Source: JAXMCK01 sp046349395 (GTDB lineage Bacteria; Pseudomonadota; Alphaproteobacteria; Geminicoccales; Geminicoccaceae). Taken from it: a stretch of DNA of 64,000 bases. The position numbers and the translations under genes are program-made. Location of the stretch: the NCBI GenBank assembly GCA_046349395.1, contig JAXMCK010000003.1, positions 310,001-374,000 of the forward strand, given 5' to 3'. Under the pieces are notes generated by a model that ran no database searches, had not been told where the DNA came from, and saw only the letters and a list, made by a program, of their open reading frames with translations. This document shows positions 52,507 through 61,355 of the stretch, piece by piece. Position 1 is the first letter of the stretch, and each line of letters begins with the position of its first letter.

Positions 52507-52683
52507 GTGGCCGACGACAAGATCTTCGCCGTCATCGCAATGGGCTCGCTGCTGATCTGGCTCTTGCGCGACCGCATCGCCCGCGACCCGGTCCAGCGCA
52601 AGCGACTGGAGACGGGCGTGATCGGCGTCGTTCTCGCCGGCATCCTCTACGCCGTGATCCTGACGCTCACCCGAGCGGGCTGA
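52507..52683 (+). CDS. Small membrane protein (58 aa)
   Basis: From GTG 52507: two hydrophobic segments (KIFAVIAMGSLLIWLL and TGVIGVVLAGILYAVILTLT) joined by a basic loop DRIARDPVQRKRLE. No homologue recognised. The 3' end overlaps the convergent NnrU gene by 17 bp. A conserved-looking two-helix layout favours a real gene. Confidence 0.5.
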   Translation: MADDKIFAVIAMGSLLIWLLRDRIARDPVQRKRLETGVIGVVLAGILYAVILTLTRAG

Positions 52684-53344
52684 CCCCGAACAGCCAGGGG
52701 TGAAGCCAGAGCAGCAGGACGTAGAGCGCCAGCGCCACGGCGAGGCGGGTGAGGCCGATCTCCCGCGGGACCAGCTTCTGCCGGCCCTGCAGGATGGCCC
52801 AGAACGGCACGTTGCTCGTCGCCTGCATGAACACCCCCCAGCCCGGCGCGTTCTCCCGCGTGCGGCGGGCGTCGATGAGCATGCCGCCGGCCAGCGAGAG
52901 CACGGCGAAGGTGCCGAAGAAGACGAGCGAGGCCTGGTCGCCGTTGGCCAGGAGGTGCGTGATGGCCCACAGGCCGACGCCCCACATGAAGGGATGCCGG
53001 GTGACCCGGATGATGCCGTGGGCCGGCTTGGCGTCGGGGTCCGGCTGCTGTGCCACGGCCGTCGGGTTGGGGCCGCTGAGCGAGCAGACGAAGAGGAGGA
53101 GGGCCACCGGCATGATCAGCAGGGCCAGATGGCGCAGGCCCATGCCTGCATACCAGAGCGGGATCACCGGGGCGCCGCGATAGGCCAGCACGAGCCACAG
53201 GGTGGCAAGCGCCGCCAGCGCCGAATAGAGGGCGCGGTAGACGTTCTCCCCGACCCGGGCCACCAGGGCGGGCCGCAGGTCCGTGCTCGCGATACCGAAA
53301 TGCGTGCCGACGAGGAACACCGCGGCGACGACCAGATTCTCCAT
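52667..53344 (-). CDS. NnrU-family membrane protein
   Basis: A 225-aa polytopic membrane protein with about six helices. The RVTRHPFMWGVGLWAITHLL segment is the NnrU/isoprenylcysteine-methyltransferase-like signature, and VGTHFGIASTDLRPALVARV is the usual N-terminus. NnrU was first linked to denitrification in Rhodobacter; the family is also widespread outside it and its chemistry is unknown. Confidence 0.88.
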   Translation of the reverse strand: MENLVVAAVFLVGTHFGIASTDLRPALVARVGENVYRALYSALAALATLWLVLAYRGAPVIPLWYAGMGLRHLALLIMPVALLLFVCSLSGPNPTAVAQQPDPDAKPAHGIIRVTRHPFMWGVGLWAITHLLANGDQASLVFFGTFAVLSLAGGMLIDARRTRENAPGWGVFMQATSNVPFWAILQGRQKLVPREIGLTRLAVALALYVLLLWLHPWLFGVSPLG

Positions 53345-53451
53345 GCCGAGGGCTGCTCCGTGGCACCGGCGGGCCGGAGGGATCCGAAGCCCGCTGCGCT
53401 GCCGTATACTTGGTGCCCGAAACGAGGCAAGGCTCGCAGGCGGAGGTGGCG

Positions 53452-54012
53452 ATGCTCGATCGACGCGGAATGCTGTTGGCCGTAGCGGCCGCGATGGTGG
53501 CGGCACGCGACGGCGAGGCTGCGGCGCCGGGCGGCGGCTTCGGGTTCGAGTTCACCTCGATCGAGGGGGAGCCGTTGCCGCTGTCCCGTTTCGCCGGCAA
53601 GCCGCTCCTGGTCGTCAACACGGCCTCGATGTGCGGCTACACCTACCAATATGCCGGCCTGCAGCGGGTGTGGACGAGCTATCGCGATCGCGGCCTGACG
53701 GTGCTGGGCGTGCCGTCCAACGACTTCGGCAACCAGGAGCCGGGCAAGGCGGCGGAGATCAAGACCTTCTGCGAGGTCAATTTCGACGTCGACTTCCCGC
53801 TGACCGAGAAGGTGCACGTCAAGGGACCGCAGTCGCATCCGCTCTTCGTCTGGTTCCGCGACCAGGCGGGCGATCAGGCGGGCCCGCGCTGGAACTTCCA
53901 CAAATATCTGCTCGCCCCCGACGGACATCTCGCCGGCGCCTGGCCGTCGTCGGTGGAGCCCGATTCGCCGACCCTTGCCGCGGCCATCGAGGCCGTGCTG
54001 CCGGCGTCCTGA
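53452..54012 (+). CDS. Glutathione peroxidase
   Basis: A 186-aa thiol peroxidase from ATG 53452 (GGAGG box just upstream). A Tat/Sec-like hydrophobic start (MLDRRGMLLAVAAAMVAARD) suggests export. The active-site Cys lies in VVNTASMCGYTYQY; the family GVPSNDFGNQEPG motif and RWNFHKYLLAPDG are present. It is cysteine- rather than selenocysteine-based. The redox cyclase gene starts 6 bp later. Confidence 0.93.
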   Translation: MLDRRGMLLAVAAAMVAARDGEAAAPGGGFGFEFTSIEGEPLPLSRFAGKPLLVVNTASMCGYTYQYAGLQRVWTSYRDRGLTVLGVPSNDFGNQEPGKAAEIKTFCEVNFDVDFPLTEKVHVKGPQSHPLFVWFRDQAGDQAGPRWNFHKYLLAPDGHLAGAWPSSVEPDSPTLAAAIEAVLPAS

Positions 54013-54018
54013 GCTGAC

Positions 54019-55704
54019 GTGGCGGACGGCCGGAGGCTCACGGCTGCTTCGGTCGTCGCCCGGGTCCGCCTGTGGAGCGGGCTCTGTCTCTTCCTCTACG
54101 CGGCACTGCATCTGGCGAACCACGCGCTGGGTCTGGTCTCGCTCCCGGCGATGGAGGCCGGCCGGCGCGTCTTCCTCGGCTTCTGGCGCTTTCCGCCGGT
54201 CGAGGCGCTCCTCGCGCTGTCGCTGGTGCTGCATCCGCTGGCGGCACTGCACGGCTTGTGGCGTCGGGGCACGCTGCGGATGTCCGCACCCGTGGCGTTC
54301 CAGTTCGTCTCGGGCTTTCTGATCCCGATTTTCCTCGTCGGCCACGTCGTGGTCACCGGCATCGTCTCGCGGTGCTGCGGGGTCGTCGACACCTACGCCT
54401 ACTTCCTGAACCAGGCTTGGCCCGGCCGGGCCCTGTCCCTGCTGGCGATGCTGACCCTCGTCTGGTTCCACGGCTGCCTCGGCTTGCATCTCTACTTCCG
54501 CATCAGGCGCGGCTACGCCCGGTGGGCGCCGTGGCTGTTGGCCGGAGCGGTGCTGCTGCCCACGCTGGCGCTGGTGGGCGTGCTCACGGCCGGGCGCGAC
54601 GTTGCTGCGCTGCGTCTCGATCCCGCCTGGGTCGCTTCGCTCGCGGCGGCAGGCGAGCGGCAGCCGCCCGAGGTCCAGGCCTGGTCGGCCGGGGTGGAGC
54701 GGCACGTCCTGCTCGTGCTCGCCGCGCTGCTGCTGCTCGTCCTGGCCGCGCGGGCGGTGCGCTGGCTGCTGCAACAGCGCAGCGTGGTGCGCATCACCTA
54801 CCCCGACGGACGCCGGGTGGTGGTGCCGCGCGGGTTCAGCGTGCTGGAGGCGAGCCGAAAAGGGGGCGTGCCGCATGCCGCCGTCTGCGGGGGGCGCGGT
54901 CGCTGCTCGACCTGCCGCGTGCGTGTCGGGGCCGGGGCCGGACATCTGCCACGCCCGGAGCCGCCGGAAAGCCGCCTCCTGGCGCGGATCGGGGCGCCCG
55001 AGGACATGCGGCTCGCTTGCCAGCTACGGCCCACCGCCGATCTCGCGGTCACCCCGCTCCTGCCTGCCGACACGACCGCGGCCGGGGCGGGCGGTGCGGC
55101 CAACCCGGCGGCCGGCGTGGAGCGCGAGTTGGCAGTGATGTTCGCCGACCTGCGCGGGTTCACCAAGCTGTCGGAGGGCCGGCTGCCCTACGACACGGTG
55201 TTCATCCTGAACCGCTATTTCCGGGCGATGGGCATCGCCATCGAGACGGCCGGCGGACGGGTCGACAAGTTCATCGGCGATGGGATCATGGCCTGGTTCG
55301 GCCTCGATGTCGGCCCGGCGGAGGGGGCGCGTCAGGCGCTGGTCGCGGCACGGGCCATGGGCGAGGCGCTGAGCGCGCTCAACGTCGATCTCGACCACGA
55401 TCTGCGCGCCCCGCTGCGGATGGGCATCGGGCTGCATCTGGGGCCGGCCATCGTCGGCGAGATGGGTTTCGGCGGCACGGCCAGCCTCACGGCCATCGGC
55501 GACACGGTGAACGTGGCGAGCCGGCTCGAATCGCTGACGAAGGAGCACGAGGCGGAACTCGTCGTCTCGCAGGCACTCGTCGACCGTGCGGGCCTCGACC
55601 TTGCCGAGGCACCGGTGCGGGAGGTCGAGATCCGTGGCCGGACGGGGCGGCTGGCGGTGCGGGTGCTGCAGCGGACGAGCGGGCTCGCGACCGCCGTGGC
55701 GTGA
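54019..55704 (+). CDS. CyaC-like redox-sensing cyclase: membrane anchor + 2Fe-2S + class III cyclase
   Basis: A 561-aa protein from GTG 54019. The first about 220 residues hold six helices with several histidines (LHLANHALG, VLHPLAALHGL, FHGCLGLHLYF), resembling the SdhC-like diheme anchor of Sinorhizobium CyaC. A plant-type ferredoxin domain follows with C290, C296, C299 and C334 (CGGRGRCSTC). The class III domain keeps its catalytic residues: D377 (FADLRGFT), D421 (FIGDGIMAWF) and DTVNVASRLE. It should couple quinone or redox state to cyclic-nucleotide output. Co-transcribed with the glutathione peroxidase. Confidence 0.9.
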   Translation: MADGRRLTAASVVARVRLWSGLCLFLYAALHLANHALGLVSLPAMEAGRRVFLGFWRFPPVEALLALSLVLHPLAALHGLWRRGTLRMSAPVAFQFVSGFLIPIFLVGHVVVTGIVSRCCGVVDTYAYFLNQAWPGRALSLLAMLTLVWFHGCLGLHLYFRIRRGYARWAPWLLAGAVLLPTLALVGVLTAGRDVAALRLDPAWVASLAAAGERQPPEVQAWSAGVERHVLLVLAALLLLVLAARAVRWLLQQRSVVRITYPDGRRVVVPRGFSVLEASRKGGVPHAAVCGGRGRCSTCRVRVGAGAGHLPRPEPPESRLLARIGAPEDMRLACQLRPTADLAVTPLLPADTTAAGAGGAANPAAGVERELAVMFADLRGFTKLSEGRLPYDTVFILNRYFRAMGIAIETAGGRVDKFIGDGIMAWFGLDVGPAEGARQALVAARAMGEALSALNVDLDHDLRAPLRMGIGLHLGPAIVGEMGFGGTASLTAIGDTVNVASRLESLTKEHEAELVVSQALVDRAGLDLAEAPVREVEIRGRTGRLAVRVLQRTSGLATAVA

Positions 55705-55713
55705 GCCCGCGGC

Positions 55714-56454
55714 TCAGGCGCTCAGCGCCCGTCGCAAATGGTCGAGGATCAGGGTGCAGCCCTGTTCGCCGAGTGCCGCCGAAGCGTCGGCCGCCGAGCG
55801 CGTGAACCAGGTGTCAGGAGAAAGTTCGTCCATGGCTACGGCTTCCGGGCAGAGCGCCATCATGAGGGACGTCTCGCCCTGGCCGGCATGGTCGAAGGGA
55901 AAGCGGCCCATGTTCTCGGCACCCAGCAGGGAATGCCCCTTGATCCAGCCGAAAGGATCGGCCCCGTCGGCCTGCCGGGCGTAGTAGTCGGCCATCCCTT
56001 CCTTGCCCCACCAGCCTTCGCCTCGCTGGCTTTCCAGGAAGTCGAAGATCGCCTGCCGGGCCGCCAGCTTGAAGGCGAGGTCGGTCGGCATGCCGGCCAG
56101 GAAGTTTTCGGTCTGGTGGTGAATGACGAAGTGCAGATTGCGGAAGCCGACCCGCAGCAGGCTCGTGAACAGGGCCTGCGCCATCGGCAGCAGCCGGTCG
56201 GCCGGGACGTGGACCGTGCCGCCGGCTTCGGGGCCGGCCACGGCGTAACTCGCGGCGCCATAGTGGAACGCCGGCAGCAGGACGATCTCCATCTCCTGCT
56301 CCAGACGCTCCAGGAGGCGGACGACGGCCAGCGTGTCCATCCCGACCGGCAGGTGCTCGCCGTGATATTCGAGCACCCCCAGCGGCAGCACCACGGGCAG
56401 GCGGCGGGCGATGGCGTCCCGGATCTGGTGCGGCCGCATCAGCTCGTAGCGCAT
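55714..56454 (-). CDS. Creatininase-family amidohydrolase
   Basis: A 246-aa enzyme of the creatininase/MftE/ArfB fold. N-terminal VVLPLGVLEYHGEHLPVGMD carries metal-binding Glu, His and Asp; FVIHHQTENF and the late GHAGQGETSLMM-like region (DHAGQGETSLMM) complete the site. Creatinine is only one possible substrate; members also process peptides or flavin precursors. Convergent with the CyaC-like gene, 9 bp apart. Confidence 0.88.
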   Translation of the reverse strand: MRYELMRPHQIRDAIARRLPVVLPLGVLEYHGEHLPVGMDTLAVVRLLERLEQEMEIVLLPAFHYGAASYAVAGPEAGGTVHVPADRLLPMAQALFTSLLRVGFRNLHFVIHHQTENFLAGMPTDLAFKLAARQAIFDFLESQRGEGWWGKEGMADYYARQADGADPFGWIKGHSLLGAENMGRFPFDHAGQGETSLMMALCPEAVAMDELSPDTWFTRSAADASAALGEQGCTLILDHLRRALSA

Positions 56455-56520
56455 CGCCCGGACCTTCCCATCGAGATCAGGGGATGACGGAAGGCGGCAG
56501 AGACCGGGTCGTCAAGCCGA

Positions 56521-56557
56521 CAAAGCAAAGCCGCCGCTCCATAGTCGGAGCGGCGGC
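56521..56557 (-). terminator. Intrinsic terminator after aqpZ
   Basis: GCCGCCGCTCC (56530-56540) and GGAGCGGCGGC (56547-56557) form an 11-bp stem with a 6-nt loop; read on the minus strand it is followed by TTTGCTTTG. It lies 27 bp after the aqpZ stop. Confidence 0.85.
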
Positions 56558-56583
56558 TGCATAAGGTAGAGAAGACTAGGAGA

Positions 56584-57303
56584 TCAGCGGCGGTCGCCGG
56601 CGATCTCCGGGCCGAGGTCGCCGAACCAGCGGCCGACGATGCCGGCCAGGACCGCACCCACGATGGGCCCGACCCAGAACATCCAGAGCTGGGCGAGGTA
56701 GGGGCCGCCGGCGAAGATCGCCTGGCTGGTGCTGCGCGCCGGATTCACCGATGTGTTGGTGACCGGGATGCTGATCAAGTGGATGAGCGTCAGCGCCAGG
56801 CCGATGGCGATGCCGGCGAAGCCGACGGGGGCGCGGCCGTGGGTCGAGCCCAGGATCACCAGCAGGAAGAAGAAGGTCATCACGATCTCGGTGACGAGGG
56901 CAGCCGTGAAGCCGTACTTGCCGGGCGAGAGGTCGCCGTAGCCGTTGGCGGCGAAACCACCGAGCTCGAAGCCGGGCTTGCCGCTCGCGATGACGTAGAG
57001 GATCGCCGCACCCGCGATGGCACCCAGGACCTGCGCGATGATGTAGCCGATCGCCTTGCCGCCGTCGAAGCGACCGCCGACGACGAGGCCGATCGTGACG
57101 GCCGGGTTGAGGTGGCAGCCGGACACGTGGCCGATGGCATAGGCCATGGTCAGCACGGTGAGGCCGAACGCCAGCGACACACCGACGAGGCCGACGCCGA
57201 CGTCAGGAAAGGCCGCGGCCAGCACCGCCGTGCCGCAACCGCCCAGCACCAGCCACAATGTGCCGAGGAACTCGGCACCCAATGCTTTTCCGTTCACGGA
57301 CAA
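56584..57303 (-). CDS. aqpZ: Aquaporin Z (MIP family water channel)
   Basis: A 239-aa channel with six helices and two NPA half-loops (GCHLNPAVTIG and TSVNPARSTSQAI), the fused half-repeats of aquaporins. The second loop has NPARS, typical of the water-selective AqpZ group. N-terminus GAEFLGTLWLVLGGCGTAVL is standard. Its mRNA ends at the terminator at 56521; divergent from the amino-acid ABC ATPase. Confidence 0.95.
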   Translation of the reverse strand: MSVNGKALGAEFLGTLWLVLGGCGTAVLAAAFPDVGVGLVGVSLAFGLTVLTMAYAIGHVSGCHLNPAVTIGLVVGGRFDGGKAIGYIIAQVLGAIAGAAILYVIASGKPGFELGGFAANGYGDLSPGKYGFTAALVTEIVMTFFFLLVILGSTHGRAPVGFAGIAIGLALTLIHLISIPVTNTSVNPARSTSQAIFAGGPYLAQLWMFWVGPIVGAVLAGIVGRWFGDLGPEIAGDRR

Positions 57304-57513
57304 TCTCCTCTTCGATCGATGGCCACCGCGGCCGCGGGCGCAGACGAAAGGCGCCGGGTCGCTCTGTTGTTCTTGACGCCCGGGGGCTTATAGAGAACTC
57401 GCTGGATTGGCGAGGGGTTGTCGTCCGGCCGTATGCTTGACGACCGACGAACTCGCGTGCCTTGTGGCAGGACGCCGACACCTCGTCTCGGCGTAGCCGA
57501 ACGGGGTGCCGCG

Positions 57514-58287
57514 ATGCCGAACTCACCGACGCTCACCGTCACCGACATCCACAAGAGCTTCGGCAGCGTGGAGGTCCTCAAGGGCATCTCGGTCACCGCG
57601 AAGAAGGGCGACGTGATCGCGATGCTGGGCGCGTCGGGCTCGGGCAAGAGCACCTTCCTGCGCTGCATCAATCTCCTGGAGACGCCGAGCCAGGGCACCA
57701 TCGCCGTCGGCGGCGAGGAGATCAGGCTGCAGCGCGACCGCAGCGGGGCGCTGAAGCCGGCCGACCCGCGGCAGGTCGAGCGGATGCGGGCACGGCTCGC
57801 CATGGTGTTCCAGCAGTTCAATCTCTGGTCGCACATGACCGTGCTCGACAATGTCATCGAAGCACCGATCCACGTCCTGAAGGTGCCGAGGAAGCAGGCG
57901 ATCGAGCGGGCCGAGGCGCTGCTGCAGAAGGTCGGCATCTACGAGCGGCGCAGCTACTATCCGGGCCATCTCTCCGGCGGCCAGCAGCAGCGGGCGGCCA
58001 TCGCCCGGGCACTCGCCATGGAGCCCGAGGTGATGCTGTTCGACGAGCCGACCTCCGCCCTCGACCCCGAGCTCGTGGGCGAGGTGCTGAAGGTGATGCG
58101 CGACCTCGCCGACGAGGGCCGCACCATGATCGTCGTCACCCACGAGATGGGCTTCGCGCGGGACGTCTCCTCGGAGGTGATCTTCCTCCACCAGGGCTGC
58201 ATCGAGTGCCAGGGTGCACCGACGACGATGTTCACCAACGCGCCGTCGGACCGGTTCCGCCAGTTCCTGAAGGGCGCGGAGAGGTAG
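57514..58287 (+). CDS. Polar amino-acid ABC transporter ATP-binding protein
   Basis: A 257-aa ATPase of the HisP/GlnQ/ArtP type. Walker A GASGSGKST, Q-loop FQQFNLWSHMTVLDNV, signature LSGGQQQR, Walker B VMLFDEPTSALDPE and the switch His in VVTHEMGFA. ATG 57514 starts the ABC domain without a long leader. No binding protein or permease gene is next to it, so it must pair with a unit elsewhere. Confidence 0.95.
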   Translation: MPNSPTLTVTDIHKSFGSVEVLKGISVTAKKGDVIAMLGASGSGKSTFLRCINLLETPSQGTIAVGGEEIRLQRDRSGALKPADPRQVERMRARLAMVFQQFNLWSHMTVLDNVIEAPIHVLKVPRKQAIERAEALLQKVGIYERRSYYPGHLSGGQQQRAAIARALAMEPEVMLFDEPTSALDPELVGEVLKVMRDLADEGRTMIVVTHEMGFARDVSSEVIFLHQGCIECQGAPTTMFTNAPSDRFRQFLKGAER

Positions 58288-58377
58288 GCGGCGGGAGGCC
58301 GTTCTTCCCGCATCTACACTCTTTTTTCGCTCCGTCCGGGGTAGGAGGTGGCACCGGGCGGTGTTAGGTGATCGGTC

Positions 58378-59535
58378 ATGAAGATGGTCGGCCTGTTCGC
58401 GGGCATCGGAGGCTTCGAGCACGGCTTCGCCCGTGCCGGACACGAGACCCTGCTGACCTGCGAATGCTGGGAGCCGGCGGTCGCCGTGCTGCAGGCTCGC
58501 CTCGGCGGCGTGCCCAACCACGCCGACGTCCGCACCCTTCGTGATCTGCCGGCCGACACGGAGCTGCTCTGCGGCGGCTTTCCCTGCCAGGATCTCAGTC
58601 AGGCGGGTGCCACGCGCGGCATCGACGGGGCGCGGTCCGGTCTCGTCGGCGAGGTGTTCCGGCTCCTGGACCGTCGTCCGGTACCCTGGGTGGTGCTGGA
58701 GAACGTCTCCTTCATGCTCCATCTCGACCGCGGGCGGGCGATGGACCGACTCGTGACCGCGTTCGAGGAGAGGGGCTACCGCTGGGCCTATCGGGTCGTG
58801 AACTCCCTGGCCTTCGTCCCGCAGCGGCGCGAGCGTGTGTTCTTCGTGGCATCGAAGGCGGGCGATCCCGAGGATGTGCTGCTGGGGGAGGACGTGACGC
58901 CGCCGTCCTCGCCGACGCGGCTCGATACGCATGCCCACGGCTTCTACTGGACCGAGGGCACGCGCGGGCTGGGGTGGGCACCCGATGCGGTGCCGACGCT
59001 GAAGAACGGCTCGTCGGTGGGCATTCCGGCACCGCCGGCCATCCTCATGCCCGACGGGCAGGTCATCAAGCCCGACATCAGGGACGCCGAGCGGCTGCAG
59101 GGCTTCGGCGAAAACTGGACGCAGCCCGCCGAGACGGTGTCGCGGCGCAACTGGCGCTGGTCGCTCCTCGGCAACGCCGTGACGGTGCCGGTGGCGGAAT
59201 GGTTGGGACGACGGCTGGCCGAGCCCCCAGGCTACGATCGCGGCCGAGACCGGATGTTCCTGCCCGGCGGTCGCTGGCCGAGGGCGGCACGCTTCGACGG
59301 CGAGCACCGGGCGGAGGTGAGCATCGGCGCGTACCCGGTGTGGCACGCCCGGCGACCTCTGCGCGCGTTCCTCCGTCACCCCGGGGAGCCATTGTCGGTG
59401 CGGGCGACGGCGGGGTTCCTGTCCAGGGCGCGGGCGAGCTCGCTGGCGCTGATCACCGACGAGTTCCTCGGCCGGATCGAGGATCATCTCAGCCGGATGC
59501 GGGGGTCGGCTGCGGTGCCCGTTGCCGCGGAGTAG
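58378..59535 (+). CDS. DNA (cytosine-5)-methyltransferase of a restriction-modification system
   Basis: A 385-aa m5C MTase. Motif I VGLFAGIGGFEHGF, motif IV LLCGGFPCQDLS with nucleophile Cys70, motif VI VVLENVSFM, motif VIII PQRRERVFFVA and motif X GNAVTVPVAEWLG. The target-recognition region lies about 200-230. It starts 90 bp after the ABC ATPase gene and overlaps or abuts vsr. Presence of Vsr suggests the modified site includes a cytosine prone to deamination. Confidence 0.95.
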   Translation: MKMVGLFAGIGGFEHGFARAGHETLLTCECWEPAVAVLQARLGGVPNHADVRTLRDLPADTELLCGGFPCQDLSQAGATRGIDGARSGLVGEVFRLLDRRPVPWVVLENVSFMLHLDRGRAMDRLVTAFEERGYRWAYRVVNSLAFVPQRRERVFFVASKAGDPEDVLLGEDVTPPSSPTRLDTHAHGFYWTEGTRGLGWAPDAVPTLKNGSSVGIPAPPAILMPDGQVIKPDIRDAERLQGFGENWTQPAETVSRRNWRWSLLGNAVTVPVAEWLGRRLAEPPGYDRGRDRMFLPGGRWPRAARFDGEHRAEVSIGAYPVWHARRPLRAFLRHPGEPLSVRATAGFLSRARASSLALITDEFLGRIEDHLSRMRGSAAVPVAAE

Positions 59536-59536
59536 C

Positions 59537-59959
59537 ATGCGACCGGCGCTGCCGACGGATCCTGCCCGAAGTGCCCTCATGCGTCGTGTGCGGAGGGCCC
59601 GAACCGCGCCGGAGGAGCGGCTTGCGTTGGCGCTTCGGGCGATCGGCATCCACTACCGCCGGAACGTCCGCGGCCTACCCGGCTCACCGGACTTCGCCAA
59701 CAAACGGCGTCGTTGGGCGATCTTCGTTATGGGGTGCTTCTGGCACCAGCACCGGGGCTGCAAGCGGGCCACCGTGCCGAAACGCAACCATGCATTCTGG
59801 GTCGCCAAGTTCGCGCAGAACCGGCGACGCGACGCCGCCAAGATCCGCAGGCTCCGCGCCCTCGGTTTCCGCGTGTATCTGCTCTGGGAATGCCGGGAGC
59901 CGGCAGAGTGGATCGAAGCCCAGACCCGCAGCGGCGGCGACACCTTCTCCGCGCGGTGA
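59537..59959 (+). CDS. vsr: Very short patch repair endonuclease Vsr
   Basis: A 140-aa nicking endonuclease that repairs T:G mismatches arising from m5C deamination at methylated sites. Signature GSPDFANKRRRWAIFV with catalytic Asp, then GCFWHQHRGCKRATVPKRN (Cys/His zinc site) and FWVAKFAQNRRRD. ATG 59537 is 1 bp after the methyltransferase stop. Its stop at 59959 abuts the convergent endonuclease gene. Confidence 0.95.
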   Translation: MRPALPTDPARSALMRRVRRARTAPEERLALALRAIGIHYRRNVRGLPGSPDFANKRRRWAIFVMGCFWHQHRGCKRATVPKRNHAFWVAKFAQNRRRDAAKIRRLRALGFRVYLLWECREPAEWIEAQTRSGGDTFSAR

Positions 59960-60892
59960 TCAGGGCTCATTCAGCGGCGTGTAACCAAGTCGCTCGAAAT
60001 GCTCCGGGACGCTGCCGAGGTGGCGCGAGGTCCAGGAGCCCGGATCAGCGAACGACTCCCGATTGGGATTGCGGCTCTCGAACTCTGCGACGACCGCATC
60101 GAGCAGCTGCTCCAGGGTGAGAACCTCATCGTCGTCGGGAAATCCGAACTTCGGAGGCTGCCGGCCGACATCGAAGAACGCCACCGCCCCACGTGCCGGC
60201 CCGTCCTTGACGTAGAGGCCGACGTAGATCCGCTCGAACAGCTCCGGTCGTCCGTCGTGCCCATCGCGTCCAGCACGCAATTTCAGTCGGTTGACCCACC
60301 TCGCGAAACCCGAAGGGCGACCGGCGGTCCTCGGCACCACCGACTCATGCGGCAGGAAGAAGAGGCCGATGAGCACCGCGAAGGGATGGCGGACGTGAAT
60401 CGCGGCGGCCTCCGCCGCAAACTCGTTGTCGAACCTGTCGAGGTTGTGGTTGTAGTCCGAAATCCTCGATCTCTTCTGATAGTCACGGAAGTTGGTCGTC
60501 TTGATCGACAGCACCATGCTCAAGCCGTTGATCTCGTCGCTGACCCTGACGTCCGTCCGCTTATTGCCGCCGCCGGCTTTGATCACCGGCCTTTCGCCGG
60601 CGACGGCCGCCTTGAAGACGCCCTCGCGAGAAGCGAGTTGTTTCGTCAGCAAGCTAGCGAGGTTGGTGGAGAAGCTCTGCGACCAGTTCCGCTTCTGATC
60701 CTGGGCGGAAAAGACGGTGACGCCGGGGTAGGCCCGATCCGATGCCTCGAGTGCCTCCTTGATGTCGTTCGACAAGCGATGTCCCAGCTTTGCCGACAGC
60801 ATCGGTAGGATAGTCGCGCCGTAGAGTGTCGAGTAGATTGATACGAGAGACTGATCGTGCTGATGTGACTTTTCGTCTGCCAGTTGCGCAAT
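59960..60892 (-). CDS. Candidate restriction endonuclease, no standard start codon
   Basis: About 310 residues, ending 59960. The coherent sequence begins around SIAQLADEKSHQHDQSLVSI and includes GATILPMLSAKLGHRLS, then VIKAGGGNKRTDVRVSDEIN and VLSIKTTNFRDYQKR. The D/K-rich VRVSDEINGLSMVLSIKTT could be a PD-(D/E)xK-type nuclease core. Placement beside Dcm-type MTase and Vsr supports the R subunit. In this frame no ATG, GTG or TTG occurs near the expected start; ATT at 60892 or CTG at 60883 are alternatives, or the 5' end is lost. Less GC-rich than neighbours. Confidence 0.65.
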   Translation of the reverse strand: MAQLADEKSHQHDQSLVSIYSTLYGATILPMLSAKLGHRLSNDIKEALEASDRAYPGVTVFSAQDQKRNWSQSFSTNLASLLTKQLASREGVFKAAVAGERPVIKAGGGNKRTDVRVSDEINGLSMVLSIKTTNFRDYQKRSRISDYNHNLDRFDNEFAAEAAAIHVRHPFAVLIGLFFLPHESVVPRTAGRPSGFARWVNRLKLRAGRDGHDGRPELFERIYVGLYVKDGPARGAVAFFDVGRQPPKFGFPDDDEVLTLEQLLDAVVAEFESRNPNRESFADPGSWTSRHLGSVPEHFERLGYTPLNEP

Positions 60893-60899
60893 CGATACT

Positions 60900-61355
60900 C
60901 TAAAGGAACCGGCCGCAGTTCGCGACCTGGTGCTCGGTGCCGAGCAGTTTCTTGAGCTGCGGCATGAGCCCGAGGCGGTCGTCGGAGATGCGGACGCGTT
61001 GGATGCGGAGGCGGCAGGTGGCGTCGTCGAGCGTGCCGCCGGCTTCGATGTCGATGGCGTAGTCGAAGATGTCGAAGGGGCCGATCTGCTGGCCGAGGAT
61101 GGTGCGGGCCGGTTCCTGCTGGTGGTTGCGCAGGTGGACCACGGCGGTGACGGCGTGGGTGCCCTTGGTGGCCCCGGTCTCGACGTCGACGCGGCGGACC
61201 GTACCCTCGCGTTTGTTGCCCTGGCACCAGCGTTGGCAGGCGGCGGCGACGCGGGCGCCGAGATCGGTGTCGGCGAGCACGGTGGCGGTGACGTCGCGGG
61301 CCTGAGCCACCGGGGCAAACAGAAAAAGGAGCAGCGCGGCGAGGGCCGCCCTCAT
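60900..61355 (-). CDS. Small secreted protein of unknown function
   Basis: A 151-aa protein with a signal peptide (MRAALAALLLFLFAPVAQAR). Mature part DVTATVLADTDLGARVAAAC then QRWCQGNKREGTVRRVDV, GPFDIFDYAIDIEAGG and DDATCRLRIQRVRI, with four cysteines that could pair. No known family. The ATG overlaps the manC stop (ATGA), so it is co-translated with manC and could belong to envelope or polysaccharide biogenesis. It ends 8 nt before the candidate endonuclease's earliest plausible start. Confidence 0.7.
   Translation of the reverse strand: MRAALAALLLFLFAPVAQARDVTATVLADTDLGARVAAACQRWCQGNKREGTVRRVDVETGATKGTHAVTAVVHLRNHQQEPARTILGQQIGPFDIFDYAIDIEAGGTLDDATCRLRIQRVRISDDRLGLMPQLKKLLGTEHQVANCGRFL

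Noticed and set aside
60893..61318. N-terminal extension of the candidate endonuclease frame
   Set aside because: Proline/serine/alanine-rich and overlaps the secreted-protein gene, which has a signal peptide and a start coupled to manC.
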